48,260 nt of DNA, taken from the NCBI GenBank assembly GCA_020851325.1, contig JADZCY010000338.1, forward strand, positions 1-48,260. Reading direction: 5' to 3'. Positions 10,248 to 18,038 of the stretch are shown here, in pieces. The translations under genes and the position numbers were made by a program. Within the stretch, counting starts at the first letter, position 1. Each line of letters starts with the position of its first letter. The notes beneath the pieces are model-generated. The model saw nothing but the letters and a program-made list of their open reading frames with translations, was not told where the DNA came from and searched no databases. This stretch comes from Acidobacteriota bacterium (GTDB lineage: Bacteria; Acidobacteriota; Vicinamibacteria; Vicinamibacterales; UBA2999).

Positions 10248-10521
10248 GACGGTGCCCAGGACGGCATCCACGTTCACTCGACAGGAGATGCGGACGGGCG
10301 TGCGCATCGCCGACACCTCGCAGCTCGGTGACGCCATTCGCACGCTGGAGAAGCGGCGCCGCCGCGGCAAGCAGGTTGCCCCGACGAAGGTACTCGTCAG
10401 CATTCGCGTGAGTCGCAACGTCCTCGACACCTACCGGAAGACGGGTACGGGTTGGCAAACCCGCATGCATGACGACCTCGAGAAGGCGGCCAGGCGGCGC
10501 GCCAAGCAGGCGGCGTTTTGA
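10231..10521 (+). CDS. brnA: BrnA-family antitoxin
   Basis: A 96-residue basic protein. The segment VSIRVSRNVLDTYRKTGTGWQTRM (about 54-77) matches the ribbon-helix-helix core of BrnA antitoxins, which carry a conserved GWQTR. The N-terminal part should bind and neutralise BrnT, and the ribbon-helix-helix part binds operator DNA. It overlaps brnT by 17 nt, so translation is probably coupled. It is followed by about 130 bp without recognisable features and then tRNA-Leu. Confidence 0.87.
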   Translation: MKTRGKTVPRTASTFTRQEMRTGVRIADTSQLGDAIRTLEKRRRRGKQVAPTKVLVSIRVSRNVLDTYRKTGTGWQTRMHDDLEKAARRRAKQAAF

Positions 10522-10650
10522 ATCACGCAGATCCATTCCATTCACGCATCTTCGGGCGTCACGCGACGAGTTCCCCTTCGACCACCTTAGCCGGACAGGC
10601 CGCTGGTCGACATGCGTATCGCGGAAGGGTACGACAGGTAGCCGTAAAGT

Positions 10651-10737
10651 TGGTGCGGAAGAAAGGACTCGAACCTTCACCCTGTTGCCAGGACTAGCTC
10701 CTGAGGCTAGCGCGTCTGCCAATTCCGCCACTTCCGC
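10651..10737 (-). tRNA. tRNA-Leu (anticodon CAG)
   Basis: On the minus strand, a 7-bp acceptor stem GCGGAAG pairs with CTTCCGC, followed by an A discriminator and an encoded CCA (10653-10651). The anticodon stem CTAGC/GCTAG holds the loop CTCAGGA with anticodon CAG at 10703-10701. The T-arm GGTTCGAGTCC is present, as is the long variable arm of leucine tRNAs (TCCTGGCAACAGGG). It reads CUG, the commonest leucine codon in such a GC-rich genome. TATACT on the minus strand at 10798-10803 is a possible -10 element about 60 nt upstream. Confidence 0.97.
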
Positions 10738-10863
10738 ATCTGGATGGCCGCGTCGCCACGGCCTGACGGGCTATTGCCCGTGGGCAGGAAGCTCCAAGTA
10801 TACACCGAACGGACGCGCTCGAAGCTCCGCGGATTGCAAAGCCTGGTCGCGAGAACACGGCGG

Positions 10864-10950
10864 TTCCCGGGACGCGCAGTCCCGGGAGGAGTGCTGTCCC
10901 GGAAGAGTGATGGTCCCGCGAGCCTTGCCGTCCTGACGGTGCAATCCCGG
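10864..10950. repeat. 17-bp GTCCCG-periodic array, locus A
   Basis: Units beginning GTCCCG start at 10879, 10896 and 10913, exactly 17 bp apart, with degenerate units before (from about 10864) and after (10930, GTCCTG). The hexamer and a purine-rich TGCT/TGATG end are conserved, while the middle varies. It lies between the end of the LysR gene and the tRNA. Related arrays are at 31727-31794, 17435-17480 and 18039-18200. Confidence 0.8.
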
Positions 10951-10969
10951 AACGCGTCGTCGAAGGTCG

Positions 10970-11887
10970 TCAGTGTTCGACGACGTACGCGAAGCGTCCC
11001 TTGCGCACCGCGCTCTGCGCTTCGACCACGGCGAGGAAGGCCTGCGCGGCGTGGGAGAGCGTGGCTTCCTTCGGGTAGACGAGCCGGAACTGCCGCTCGA
11101 ATGACAGGTCCGGCGCCTTGACGCGGATCAGTTCCTTGCGCGCCACCTCGCGCTCCACCGAGATCGCCGGCAACAGCGCGACGCCGTTCCCCATCGCGAC
11201 GAAACGCTTGATCGCCTCGATCGTCGGCATCTCCACCGGCATCTGCAGCCGCAGACGCTTGTCCTGGAACGTCTCGATGACGCGCTGGCGATACGGCGAC
11301 GACACGTGATGCGCGATGAACGATTCGCGCGCCAGTTCGGTGATACCCACCTTGCTGCGACGCGCGAAGGCGTGCGAGGGCGGCACCACGAACGCGAGTT
11401 CGTCGCGATAGACGACGATCGACGTCAGCGCGTCGAGATCGGGCTGAAAGGTGACCGCACCGATGTCGGCGCCGTAGTCCATCACCTGACCGGGGATGCG
11501 GCTGGCTAGCGTCCGCTGCACACTCACCTGCACGTTGGGATACAGCCGGCGATATTCGTGCAGCATCGGCAGCAGATACAGGCACGTCATCTCGTTCGCC
11601 GCCAGCGTCAACCGGCCCGCCCGCAAGTTGCGCACATCGTCCAGGGCGGCAAGCGCCTGCTGGCGGAAGTTGATCAGCCGCTCGGCGTGCACGGCCAGCA
11701 CCTGCCCGGCGTCGGTGAGCAGGCCGCGGCGGCTGGCGCGATCGAACAGCGGCCGTCCGACTTCGTCCTCGAGCCGCTTGATCGTCTGGCTGATCGCCGG
11801 CTGCGTGCGGTACAGCGCCTTGGCGGCGGCCGAGAAACTGCCTTCACGGATGACGGCGAGAAACGCTTCGAGCTGCGCGAGGTCCAT
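10970..11887 (-). CDS. LysR-type transcriptional regulator, divergent from leuAB
   Basis: A 305-residue protein. A winged helix-turn-helix occupies residues 1-60 (LEAFLAVIREGSFSAAAKAL, then TQPAISQTIKRLE), followed by the two-lobed periplasmic-binding-like effector domain (about 90-295). It should bind DNA as a tetramer and respond to a small metabolite. Its position head to head with leuA suggests it controls leucine synthesis, perhaps sensing isopropylmalate (inference from context). ATG 11887 is chosen over 11905 because TATAGT lies exactly 6 nt upstream (11894-11899), giving a leaderless message and an N-terminus of usual length. The intergenic space is strikingly AT-rich. Confidence 0.92.
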   Translation of the reverse strand: MDLAQLEAFLAVIREGSFSAAAKALYRTQPAISQTIKRLEDEVGRPLFDRASRRGLLTDAGQVLAVHAERLINFRQQALAALDDVRNLRAGRLTLAANEMTCLYLLPMLHEYRRLYPNVQVSVQRTLASRIPGQVMDYGADIGAVTFQPDLDALTSIVVYRDELAFVVPPSHAFARRSKVGITELARESFIAHHVSSPYRQRVIETFQDKRLRLQMPVEMPTIEAIKRFVAMGNGVALLPAISVEREVARKELIRVKAPDLSFERQFRLVYPKEATLSHAAQAFLAVVEAQSAVRKGRFAYVVEH

Positions 11888-11893
11888 CGGGAC

Positions 11894-11945
11894 ACTATAA
11901 GCCAAAGCCTATCTTTGTATAGAGATTATTACTTTGACTTATCTC
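11894..11945. promoter_or_regulatory. LysR-leuA divergent promoter with candidate LysR operator
   Basis: An AT-rich island in a GC-rich background. ATCT-N8-AGAT at 11911-11926 is an imperfect dyad of the kind bound by LysR proteins. TATAGT (minus strand, 11894-11899) serves the regulator gene. TATAGA (11919-11924) or a later hexamer may serve leuA. The overlap of dyad and promoters fits autorepression plus activation of leuA. Confidence 0.55.
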
Positions 11946-11970
11946 GGCGCCGACCCGCACACTCGCCTCC

Positions 11971-13185
11971 ATGCCGGAACGTGCACGCATCCGCATCTTC
12001 GACACGACGCTCAGGGACGGCGAACAGGCGCCGGGGTTCAGCATGACCGCCGCCGAGAAGGTCCACATGGCGGAGCACCTCGAGGAACTGGGTGCCGACG
12101 TCATCGAGGCGGGCTTTCCGATTTCCTCCGACGGCGACTTCACGGCGGTGCGCGCCGTGGCCGCGGCGGTGCGCACATCCGCAGTCGCCGGACTCGCCCG
12201 CGCCGTCACCGGGGACATCGATCGCGCCTGGGCGGCGCTGTCCGCCGCCCGCCGACCGCGCCTCCACGTGTTCCTGGCCACGTCCGACCTGCACCTCGAA
12301 CACAAGCTGCGCATCGATCGCGCCACCTGTCTGTCGCGTACGCGCGACGCCGTCGCCTACGCGCGGCGCCACACCGCGGACGTGGAGTTCTCGGCCGAAG
12401 ACGCCACGCGCAGCGACCTGGCGTTTCTCTGTGATGTCGCCGCAGCCGCGGTCGAGGCCGGCGCCACCACCATCAACCTGCCGGACACGGTCGGCTACGC
12501 ATTGCCGGCCGACATCACGCGGATGTTCACGGCCGTGCGGGCGCGTGTCGGCGAAGCCGTCACGCTGTCGGCGCATTGTCACAACGATCTCGGTCTCGCC
12601 GTCGCCAACTCCATCGCGGCCGTGCAGGCAGGCGCGCGCCAGGTGGAGTGCACCATCAACGGCATCGGCGAACGGGCCGGGAACGCCGCGCTGGAGGAGT
12701 TCGTCATGACGCTCCACGTGCGGCGGGAAGCGCTACCCTTCGACACCAACATCGTCACGACGAGGCTGGTGCCTGCGAGTCAAGCGCTGGCCGCGACCGT
12801 GGGCATTGGCGTGGCGCCCAACAAGGCAGTGGTGGGGGCCAACGCCTTTGCTCACGAGTCCGGCATCCATCAGGACGGCATGCTGAAGCACGCGCTCACC
12901 TACGAGATCATGCGGCCCGAATCGGTCGGCGCCGCCGGCACGCGGTTGGTGCTCGGCAAGCACTCGGGCATGCGCGGCCTCGACGCGCGCTGCCGCGCGC
13001 TCGGGCATCGCCTCGACGAAGTGGAACTCGAACGCGTCTACCGGCAGGTGACGGCGCTGGCCGATCGCAGCAAGATGGTGAGCGACGATCAACTCGCCGC
13101 CATCGTCGACGGCGTGCAGACGCGGGCGTCGCGGCCACGGGTCACGCCGGCGTCCACGTCTCGTCAGGAGGCGGCATGGCGTTGA
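11971..13185 (+). CDS. leuA: 2-isopropylmalate synthase lacking the C-terminal regulatory domain
   Basis: A 404-residue enzyme of the DRE-TIM family that condenses acetyl-CoA with 2-oxoisovalerate, the first step of leucine synthesis. The catalytic barrel is intact: FDTTLRDGEQAPG at about 10-22 (metal and substrate site), the metal-binding HCHND at about 202-206, and NGIGERAGNAALEE. The subdomain motif AHESGIHQDG follows, marking LeuA rather than citramalate synthase. The protein ends about 100 residues short of usual LeuA, just where the leucine-binding dimer domain would begin, so it should lack classical feedback inhibition. It overlaps leuB by 10 nt. Homocitrate synthase is less likely given leuB next door. 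Confidence 0.88.
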   Translation: MPERARIRIFDTTLRDGEQAPGFSMTAAEKVHMAEHLEELGADVIEAGFPISSDGDFTAVRAVAAAVRTSAVAGLARAVTGDIDRAWAALSAARRPRLHVFLATSDLHLEHKLRIDRATCLSRTRDAVAYARRHTADVEFSAEDATRSDLAFLCDVAAAAVEAGATTINLPDTVGYALPADITRMFTAVRARVGEAVTLSAHCHNDLGLAVANSIAAVQAGARQVECTINGIGERAGNAALEEFVMTLHVRREALPFDTNIVTTRLVPASQALAATVGIGVAPNKAVVGANAFAHESGIHQDGMLKHALTYEIMRPESVGAAGTRLVLGKHSGMRGLDARCRALGHRLDEVELERVYRQVTALADRSKMVSDDQLAAIVDGVQTRASRPRVTPASTSRQEAAWR

Positions 13186-14273
13186 GGGTCGCGCTGCTGC
13201 CGGGTGATGGCATCGGGCCGGAAGTGATCGCCGAAGCGTCGCGCATTCTGAAGCGCGTCGGCGACCTCTACGGCCACGCTCTCACGTTCTCGACGCATGC
13301 CATCGGCGGTGATGCGATCGATCGTCATGGACAGAGTTTGCCGGACGATACCGTGCGCGCGTGTCTCGAGGCCGACGCAGTGCTGCTCGGCGCCGTCGGT
13401 CATCCACGTTTCGACGATCGCCTGCCGGCGGAGCGTCCGGAAGCCGGACTCCTCGCGCTGCGGCAAACGCTCGGCGGGTTCGCGAACCTGCGGCCGGCGC
13501 TGTGCCATGCGCCACTGGCCGATCGCACGCCCTTCAAGGCCGACCGTGTTCACGGCGCCGACATCCTCATCGTCCGCGAACTGCTGGGCGGGATCTACTT
13601 CGGCGAGCCGCGCGGTTACACGTCGGCGGATTCCGCCTACAACACGCTCACCTACTCGCGCGCCGAAGTGGAGCGCGTGGCGCACGTCGCGTTCGCGCAG
13701 GCGCGTCTGCGCCGGCATCGCGTCGCGTCGGTAGACAAGGCCAACGTGATCGAGACGTCGCGCTTGTGGCGCACGGTGGTCACCGAGGTGGCGCGTGCGT
13801 ATCCGGATGTGGTGCTCGAGCACGTCCTCATCGACACGTGCGCGATGCGGCTGGCGACGGCGCCGACGTCGTTCGACGTCATCCTGGCCGACAACCTGTT
13901 CGGCGACATCCTGAGCGATCAGGCGGCCTCGGTTGCCGGATCGCTCGGCGTGCTGCCGTCGGCCAGCATCGGCGGCCGGGTGGACCTTTATGAGCCCGTG
14001 CACGGTTCGGCGCCCGACATCGCCGGCCGCGGGCTCGCCAATCCGATCGGCGCGATCGCCAGCGCCGCGATGCTCCTGCGCCTGACGGCACGACTGCCGC
14101 GCGAGGCCGAGGCCATCGAACGCGCCATCGATCAGGCGCTCGCCTCCGGCGCCCGCACGCGCGACCTCGCCGGTCCAGGCGAGCCGTACCTCTCGACACG
14201 CGAGATGGCCGACGTCATCGAACTGGCGCTGGTCGATCTCCACGATCGCCAGCACACGTATCACGCGGTGTAG
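13176..14273 (+). CDS. leuB: 3-isopropylmalate dehydrogenase
   Basis: A 365-residue NAD-dependent decarboxylating dehydrogenase, third enzyme of leucine synthesis. LLPGDGIGPEV is at the N-terminus. LLALRQTLGGFANLRPA includes the substrate-binding arginines. RELLGGIYFGEPRG is the LeuB-specific loop, VDKANVIETSRLW provides the catalytic lysine, and DNLFGDILSDQAA carries the metal aspartates. ATG 13176 has AGGAGG 4 nt upstream and overlaps the leuA end by 10 nt, so the two are translationally coupled. leuC and leuD are not in the window. Confidence 0.95.
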   Translation: MALRVALLPGDGIGPEVIAEASRILKRVGDLYGHALTFSTHAIGGDAIDRHGQSLPDDTVRACLEADAVLLGAVGHPRFDDRLPAERPEAGLLALRQTLGGFANLRPALCHAPLADRTPFKADRVHGADILIVRELLGGIYFGEPRGYTSADSAYNTLTYSRAEVERVAHVAFAQARLRRHRVASVDKANVIETSRLWRTVVTEVARAYPDVVLEHVLIDTCAMRLATAPTSFDVILADNLFGDILSDQAASVAGSLGVLPSASIGGRVDLYEPVHGSAPDIAGRGLANPIGAIASAAMLLRLTARLPREAEAIERAIDQALASGARTRDLAGPGEPYLSTREMADVIELALVDLHDRQHTYHAV

Positions 14274-14284
14274 CGGCACCACAG

Positions 14285-14308
14285 AGCAGGTAGCAGATAG
14301 CAGGTAGT
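14285..14308. repeat. 7-bp repeat, GCAGGTA type, copy 2
   Basis: gcaggta, gcagata and gcaggta are in tandem, 11 bp after the leuB stop, nearly identical to the array at 7994-8023. The remaining 220 bp up to the receptor gene contain no recognised feature apart from a GGGAGG ribosome binding site before 14531. Confidence 0.65.
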
Positions 14309-14530
14309 GCGGCATCCGAACGGTCAGCCTCGGAGGTTCATCAGCCAGGTCATTACTGTCGACACGCTTCCTCCCCCTCGTTGAGACGGTCGTCGCAAGA
14401 CAGGCGAATCCCCCCACGACGTCTCCGCGAGAAGCATCGATTCAGAGCAGGCATGCATGGCGGCGTCTCATCTCGTGATCGAGACGGTCGCATCTCGTAT
14501 CGAAGTGAGCTGCATGTTGAGGGAGGCGAT

Positions 14531-17302
14531 ATGAATACACGATCCGGAACGCGAACCATACGGACGCTGGCTGGCGGGACCGTCACCGCCCGCGGCGCGA
14601 AACTGATCGTGGTGCTCGTCCTGCTGCTGGCAGCAGCACTGCCCGTTGACGCCCGGGCCCAATCCACCGGCGCGCTGATGCAGGGCACGATCTCCGATCA
14701 GCAGGGCGCGGTTCTTCCCGGCGCCACGGTCACCATCGCCAATATCGAGACCGGTCTCACGCGCAATCTCCAGGCCGACGAACGCGGATGGTATCGTGCG
14801 CCCGCGCTTCCGCCGGGCGTCTACGAGATCAGGGCCGAGCTCGATGGTTTCGTCACCGCCGTGCGTACCGGGCTGGCGTTGACCATCGGGCAGGAGGCCA
14901 CGATCGATCTGCAGTTGGGCCTGGCCACGATTGCCGAGACCGTGATGGTGACGGCCGCGGCACCGCTGGTGGAAACCAGCAACAACACGCTCGGCACCAC
15001 CGTGAGGCGCGAGTCGCTCGACAACCTGCCACTGGCCGGGCGCAACTTCTCGAACCTCGCCACCATGTCACCCGGTGTCGCGGGCGTGGGCGGCGGCGGC
15101 ATCAGTTCCGGCGGTCAAACCACCCGCAGCAACAGTTTCCTGATTGACGGCGCCAGCAACGATGACACCGTCGTCGCCTCCCAGCGCGGGGGATTCTCGC
15201 TCGAGGCCGTTCGCGAATTCGCGGTCATGTCGAACCAGTTCTCGGCGGAGTACGGCATGGCCTCGGGCGCCATCGTCACGGTGGTGACGCGATCGGGCAC
15301 GAACGAGTTCAAGGGCCGCGGGTTCGTCTTCCATCGCGACGATTCGTTCGACAGCCAGGACCCGTTCTCCAAGGCGCAGGGCTCCGGCCAGGCGCCCTTC
15401 AGCCAGCAGCGCTACGGCGGCTTCCTGGGCGGACCGATCCTCCACGATCGCATGCACTTCTTCGGATCGTACGAAGGCGCACGCACGCGCCAGACCTCCG
15501 TCGTGACCTCGCCGCTCGCCCAACCCGATGAGCGCGAGGTTCCCGCATCCGACGGGGGCAATCAGTACTTCGCGAAGATCGATCAGCGGATCAGCAATCC
15601 GCACCAGTTGTCGGTGCGCTATCGGGCGGACAAGGCGGTCAGCAAGGGGAACGGCATTGGCGGTCTGACCACGCGTGAGCGCGGCACCAATACCGACCGG
15701 CTCGACCAGGACATCGTGGCCAACGAAACCTGGGTGGCCTCTTCCCGGGCGCTGAACGAACTGCGCTTTCAATTCGCGCGACGCTCCACCTTCACGAACA
15801 CGATCGGCTTCAGCCCGGTGGGCACGCCGCAGATCACCCGTCCGTCAGGCAACCTGGGGAAGTCGCAGGCCAACCCGCAGGGCGTGGACGAGAACCGCTA
15901 TCAGCTGGTCAACATGTTCACCTATTCGCTGGGCAGGCACTCGCTCAAGGCCGGCGCCGACATCAGCCTGATCCGCGCCAACAGCTTCTTTCCGCGCAAC
16001 CTCGATGGGAACTTCCAGTTCCGCACCGATGCGCCATTCGACGCCGCCGACCTGTCCACGTATCCGTTCCAGTACTCGGTGGCGATCCTCGACCCGTACC
16101 AGGATCTGCCGAACGATCTGTTCTCGTTCTTCGCGCAGGACTCGTGGCGCGCGCGTGACAACCTGACGTTCAACGTCGGGATGCGCTACGACCGCGAGCG
16201 CGGGTTTCACAAGATCCTCGGTGTCCCGGACGACGGGAACAACTTCCAGCCGCGTCTCGGGTTCGTCTGGGATCCGTTCGCGGATGGACGCACGGCTGTC
16301 CGCGGCGGTTACGGCCACTACGTCGATCAGACGTTCCTCAATATCCAACTGAACGTCGCCTCGGCGAGGAACGCCGTCGAACTGGTGATCGCCGATCCCG
16401 GTTACCCGGATCCGTACTCCCGTGGCAGCGTTCAGAACACGCCGCCCAGTACGGCAACGACGGTCGCCGAGCCGAAGACACCAGAGACTCGGACGTTCAG
16501 CCTGGGCGTGAAGCGCGAGATTGCCCGCAGTCTTGCCGTGTCGGTGGACGCCGTACACAGCCGCGGCTACAACCAGTACGGGTGGGATGACCTGAACTAC
16601 CCCGACCCGATCACCGGGGTTCGGCCGGATCCGACGCTGGGCCGCGTCATCGTCTACGACAACTACGGCCATTCATGGTACGACGCGCTGCTCGTCAGCA
16701 TCGAACACCGGCGCGGCGCCACCGCTTCGTGGACGGTCTCGTACACACTGGCCAACACCGAGCGCGACGTCGAGGGCTTCCAGTTCACGCCGCAGGACCT
16801 CCGGAACAAGGAGGCCGACAAGTCGCGTGCGGACAACGACCGGCGTCATCAACTGGTCGCGAGCGCGACCTGGCAATTCCCTCTCGGCATTCAGGTGGGA
16901 GGCGTCTTCCAGATGCGATCCGGTCTGCCGTTCACGGTCACGACGGGCACGGACAACAATCGCGACTCGTTCATCGTGGACCGGCCTGACCTGGCGGAGC
17001 CCGGCGGCGATCCCCTGTCGCGTTCCACCTACTTCACGGACTTCACGGGCCGCTCAGGCAGCCTGGAGCGGAATTCCGCGGAAGGACCCGGGTACTACGC
17101 GCTGGATCTACGCGTATCCAAGATCTTCTCGTTCGATCGCTACCGGATCGAAGCCTTCGGCGAGGCGTTCAACCTCACGAATCACGTCAACCTGGCGCGT
17201 CCTGTGGGGAACCTGCGTTCAGCCAGCTTCGGCACCTCGACGGGCCTGCTGGCCAACGCGCCCATGCGCCAGGTCGAGTTCGGATTTCGCTTCGACTTCT
17301 GA
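14531..17302 (+). CDS. Oar-like TonB-dependent outer-membrane receptor with N-terminal carboxypeptidase-regulatory domain
   Basis: A 923-residue protein. The signal peptide is long and basic (cut near residue 44, after DARAQ). A carboxypeptidase-regulatory Ig-like domain (about 50-135) contains the pattern GTISDQQGAVLPGATVTI. A plug domain (about 145-270) and a beta-barrel follow, ending in FRFDF with a terminal Phe typical of outer-membrane insertion. This is the Oar/CarO-type family expanded in Acidobacteria, thought to import large substrates such as oligosaccharides or peptides. No TonB, lipoprotein partner or sigma/anti-sigma pair is adjacent, so the substrate is unknown. Frames extend to 14381, but ATG 14531 has GGGAGG 6 nt upstream and starts the signal peptide. 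Confidence 0.92.
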   Translation: MNTRSGTRTIRTLAGGTVTARGAKLIVVLVLLLAAALPVDARAQSTGALMQGTISDQQGAVLPGATVTIANIETGLTRNLQADERGWYRAPALPPGVYEIRAELDGFVTAVRTGLALTIGQEATIDLQLGLATIAETVMVTAAAPLVETSNNTLGTTVRRESLDNLPLAGRNFSNLATMSPGVAGVGGGGISSGGQTTRSNSFLIDGASNDDTVVASQRGGFSLEAVREFAVMSNQFSAEYGMASGAIVTVVTRSGTNEFKGRGFVFHRDDSFDSQDPFSKAQGSGQAPFSQQRYGGFLGGPILHDRMHFFGSYEGARTRQTSVVTSPLAQPDEREVPASDGGNQYFAKIDQRISNPHQLSVRYRADKAVSKGNGIGGLTTRERGTNTDRLDQDIVANETWVASSRALNELRFQFARRSTFTNTIGFSPVGTPQITRPSGNLGKSQANPQGVDENRYQLVNMFTYSLGRHSLKAGADISLIRANSFFPRNLDGNFQFRTDAPFDAADLSTYPFQYSVAILDPYQDLPNDLFSFFAQDSWRARDNLTFNVGMRYDRERGFHKILGVPDDGNNFQPRLGFVWDPFADGRTAVRGGYGHYVDQTFLNIQLNVASARNAVELVIADPGYPDPYSRGSVQNTPPSTATTVAEPKTPETRTFSLGVKREIARSLAVSVDAVHSRGYNQYGWDDLNYPDPITGVRPDPTLGRVIVYDNYGHSWYDALLVSIEHRRGATASWTVSYTLANTERDVEGFQFTPQDLRNKEADKSRADNDRRHQLVASATWQFPLGIQVGGVFQMRSGLPFTVTTGTDNNRDSFIVDRPDLAEPGGDPLSRSTYFTDFTGRSGSLERNSAEGPGYYALDLRVSKIFSFDRYRIEAFGEAFNLTNHVNLARPVGNLRSASFGTSTGLLANAPMRQVEFGFRFDF

Positions 17303-17414
17303 ACGCCTATCACGCCGTGTCGCGCCAGCTCCCATTCCGCGCGGCGGCTGGTGCGACCGCGCAGCGCGGACTGCGCCCACGTTCGAGCGAGCTTCTGCGT
17401 TGGTCGCCACCAGC

Positions 17415-17480
17415 ACTCCCGACGGGCGAAGACAGTCCCGACGGTCAGTGTCGTCCCGACCGACGTCAGACGCTCCCGGC
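17415..17480. repeat. GTCCCG-periodic repeat, locus D (18-19 bp spacing, weak)
   Basis: TCCCG-containing units start near 17415, 17435, 17453 and 17472, spaced 18-20 bp. It lies after the receptor gene within about 200 bp of otherwise featureless DNA. It is more decayed than the arrays at 10864-10950 and 31727-31794. Confidence 0.5.
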
Positions 17481-17509
17481 AGGCGACGAGCCGAAGTCTC
17501 GTCGCGCCG

Positions 17510-17740
17510 TCAGATCCCGTGCCCGTAACCCGGAGCGACGTCGACGAACCCGTCGGCGGATTTCGGCGTCGTCTCTTCCAGCATCACCACCACTTCCCGC
17601 ACCTGGCACCCGGCGGGACGATGGGCCTGCGCGGCGCGTTCGACGGCGGCACACAGCGAGGCCAGACCACGGGCATCCTGCCCCTGCTCCGGCCGTCCTG
17701 TCACCGTGACGCGTGTTCCTCCTGCCTGACCTGCGTTCAT
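17510..17740 (-). CDS. Small hypothetical protein downstream of the candidate structured RNA
   Basis: A 76-residue protein that I do not recognise. It has a Gly-rich start, a helical stretch RGLASLCAAVERAAQAHR (about 24-41) and a short VREVVVMLEE strand-helix (about 48-57). There is no signal peptide or membrane segment. Support for coding: a strong GGGGGAGG ribosome binding site a few bases before the ATG, and third codon positions that are mostly G or C after the first ten codons. The ATG is 36 nt beyond the T-rich end of the terminator-like hairpin, so the RNA upstream may be its leader. It could still be a chance ORF. Confidence 0.45.
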   Translation of the reverse strand: MNAGQAGGTRVTVTGRPEQGQDARGLASLCAAVERAAQAHRPAGCQVREVVVMLEETTPKSADGFVDVAPGYGHGI

Positions 17741-17775
17741 GACCTGCCTCCCCCTTCCAACTCCTTTTCGGAGCC

Positions 17776-17815
17776 AAACACAACAAAGGCCACTGCCCGC
17801 TTACGGGTAGTGGCC
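17776..17815 (-). terminator. Terminator-like hairpin at the end of the candidate RNA
   Basis: Arms 17788-17799 and 17804-17815 form a 12-bp stem with one A-C mismatch on the minus strand and a 4-nt loop. They are followed on the minus strand by the T-rich run TTTGTTGTGTTT (17787-17776). On the plus strand no T-run follows. It could work as a full terminator or as a regulated attenuator for the small ORF beyond. Confidence 0.65.
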
Positions 17816-17981
17816 CAATCCGACGATCGATTGAACTGGTGTGCGCTACCCGCGAACGGCTGCTGAGGGACCAATAAGGCCCCCGATAAGAAGGACGCGG
17901 GTAATCAGCCGGCAGCCGAGCGCACCCCACCCACGGTTGGCGTCGAGCGCGACCGGAGACGGGTATGAGTGCGACACGGGT
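17776..17981 (-). ncRNA. Candidate structured RNA with H-type pseudoknot, ending in a terminator-like hairpin
   Basis: In plus coordinates, GTGCGCT 17841-17847 pairs with AGCGCAC 17919-17925 (outer helix). ACCCGCG 17848-17854 pairs with CGCGGGT 17896-17902, and CGGCTGC 17857-17863 pairs with GCAGCCG 17912-17918. The last two 7-bp helices interleave, giving an H-type pseudoknot. A hairpin 17867-17883 inside it pairs fully only as minus-strand RNA (G-U wobble; A-C mismatch on the other strand). CAATC/GATTG (17816-17820, 17829-17833) and the terminator stem follow. A promoter lies just upstream. I cannot match it to a known riboswitch, 6S, tmRNA or RNase P. It may be a free RNA or the leader of the 17510-17740 ORF. 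Confidence 0.6.
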
Positions 17982-17987
17982 GACAAG

Positions 17988-18016
17988 AGTTTACAAAGCG
18001 CGTGCCGCGTCGTCAA
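17988..18016 (-). promoter_or_regulatory. Sigma70-type promoter for the candidate structured RNA
   Basis: On the minus strand, TTGACG (18016-18011), exactly 17 bp of spacer, then TAAACT (17993-17988). This is the best-matched -35/-10 pair I noticed in the window. Transcription would start near 17981, giving about 205 nt up to the terminator-like hairpin. Confidence 0.6.
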
Positions 18017-18038
18017 GAACATCGCGGCGGCACGCCGC

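Noticed and set aside
9895-10737. Genomic island at tRNA-Leu
   Set aside because: Only the brnTA pair is present; there is no integrase and no repeated tRNA 3' end in the window.
17788-17815. Cobalamin riboswitch fragment (GCCACTG on the plus strand)
   Set aside because: The heptamer is half of a local hairpin; no B12 box or other conserved elements surround it and no downstream gene on that strand fits.
17838-17926. HDV-like self-cleaving ribozyme
   Set aside because: The order of helices resembles the nested HDV topology, but there is no P4 hairpin and only two bases where the catalytic J4/2 strand should be, and an extra outer helix encloses the core.
17466-17930. 154-residue minus-strand ORF covering the candidate RNA
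   Set aside because: It crosses the terminator hairpin and pseudoknot, is Arg-rich, and lacks a ribosome binding site; the shorter 17510-17740 frame is better supported.
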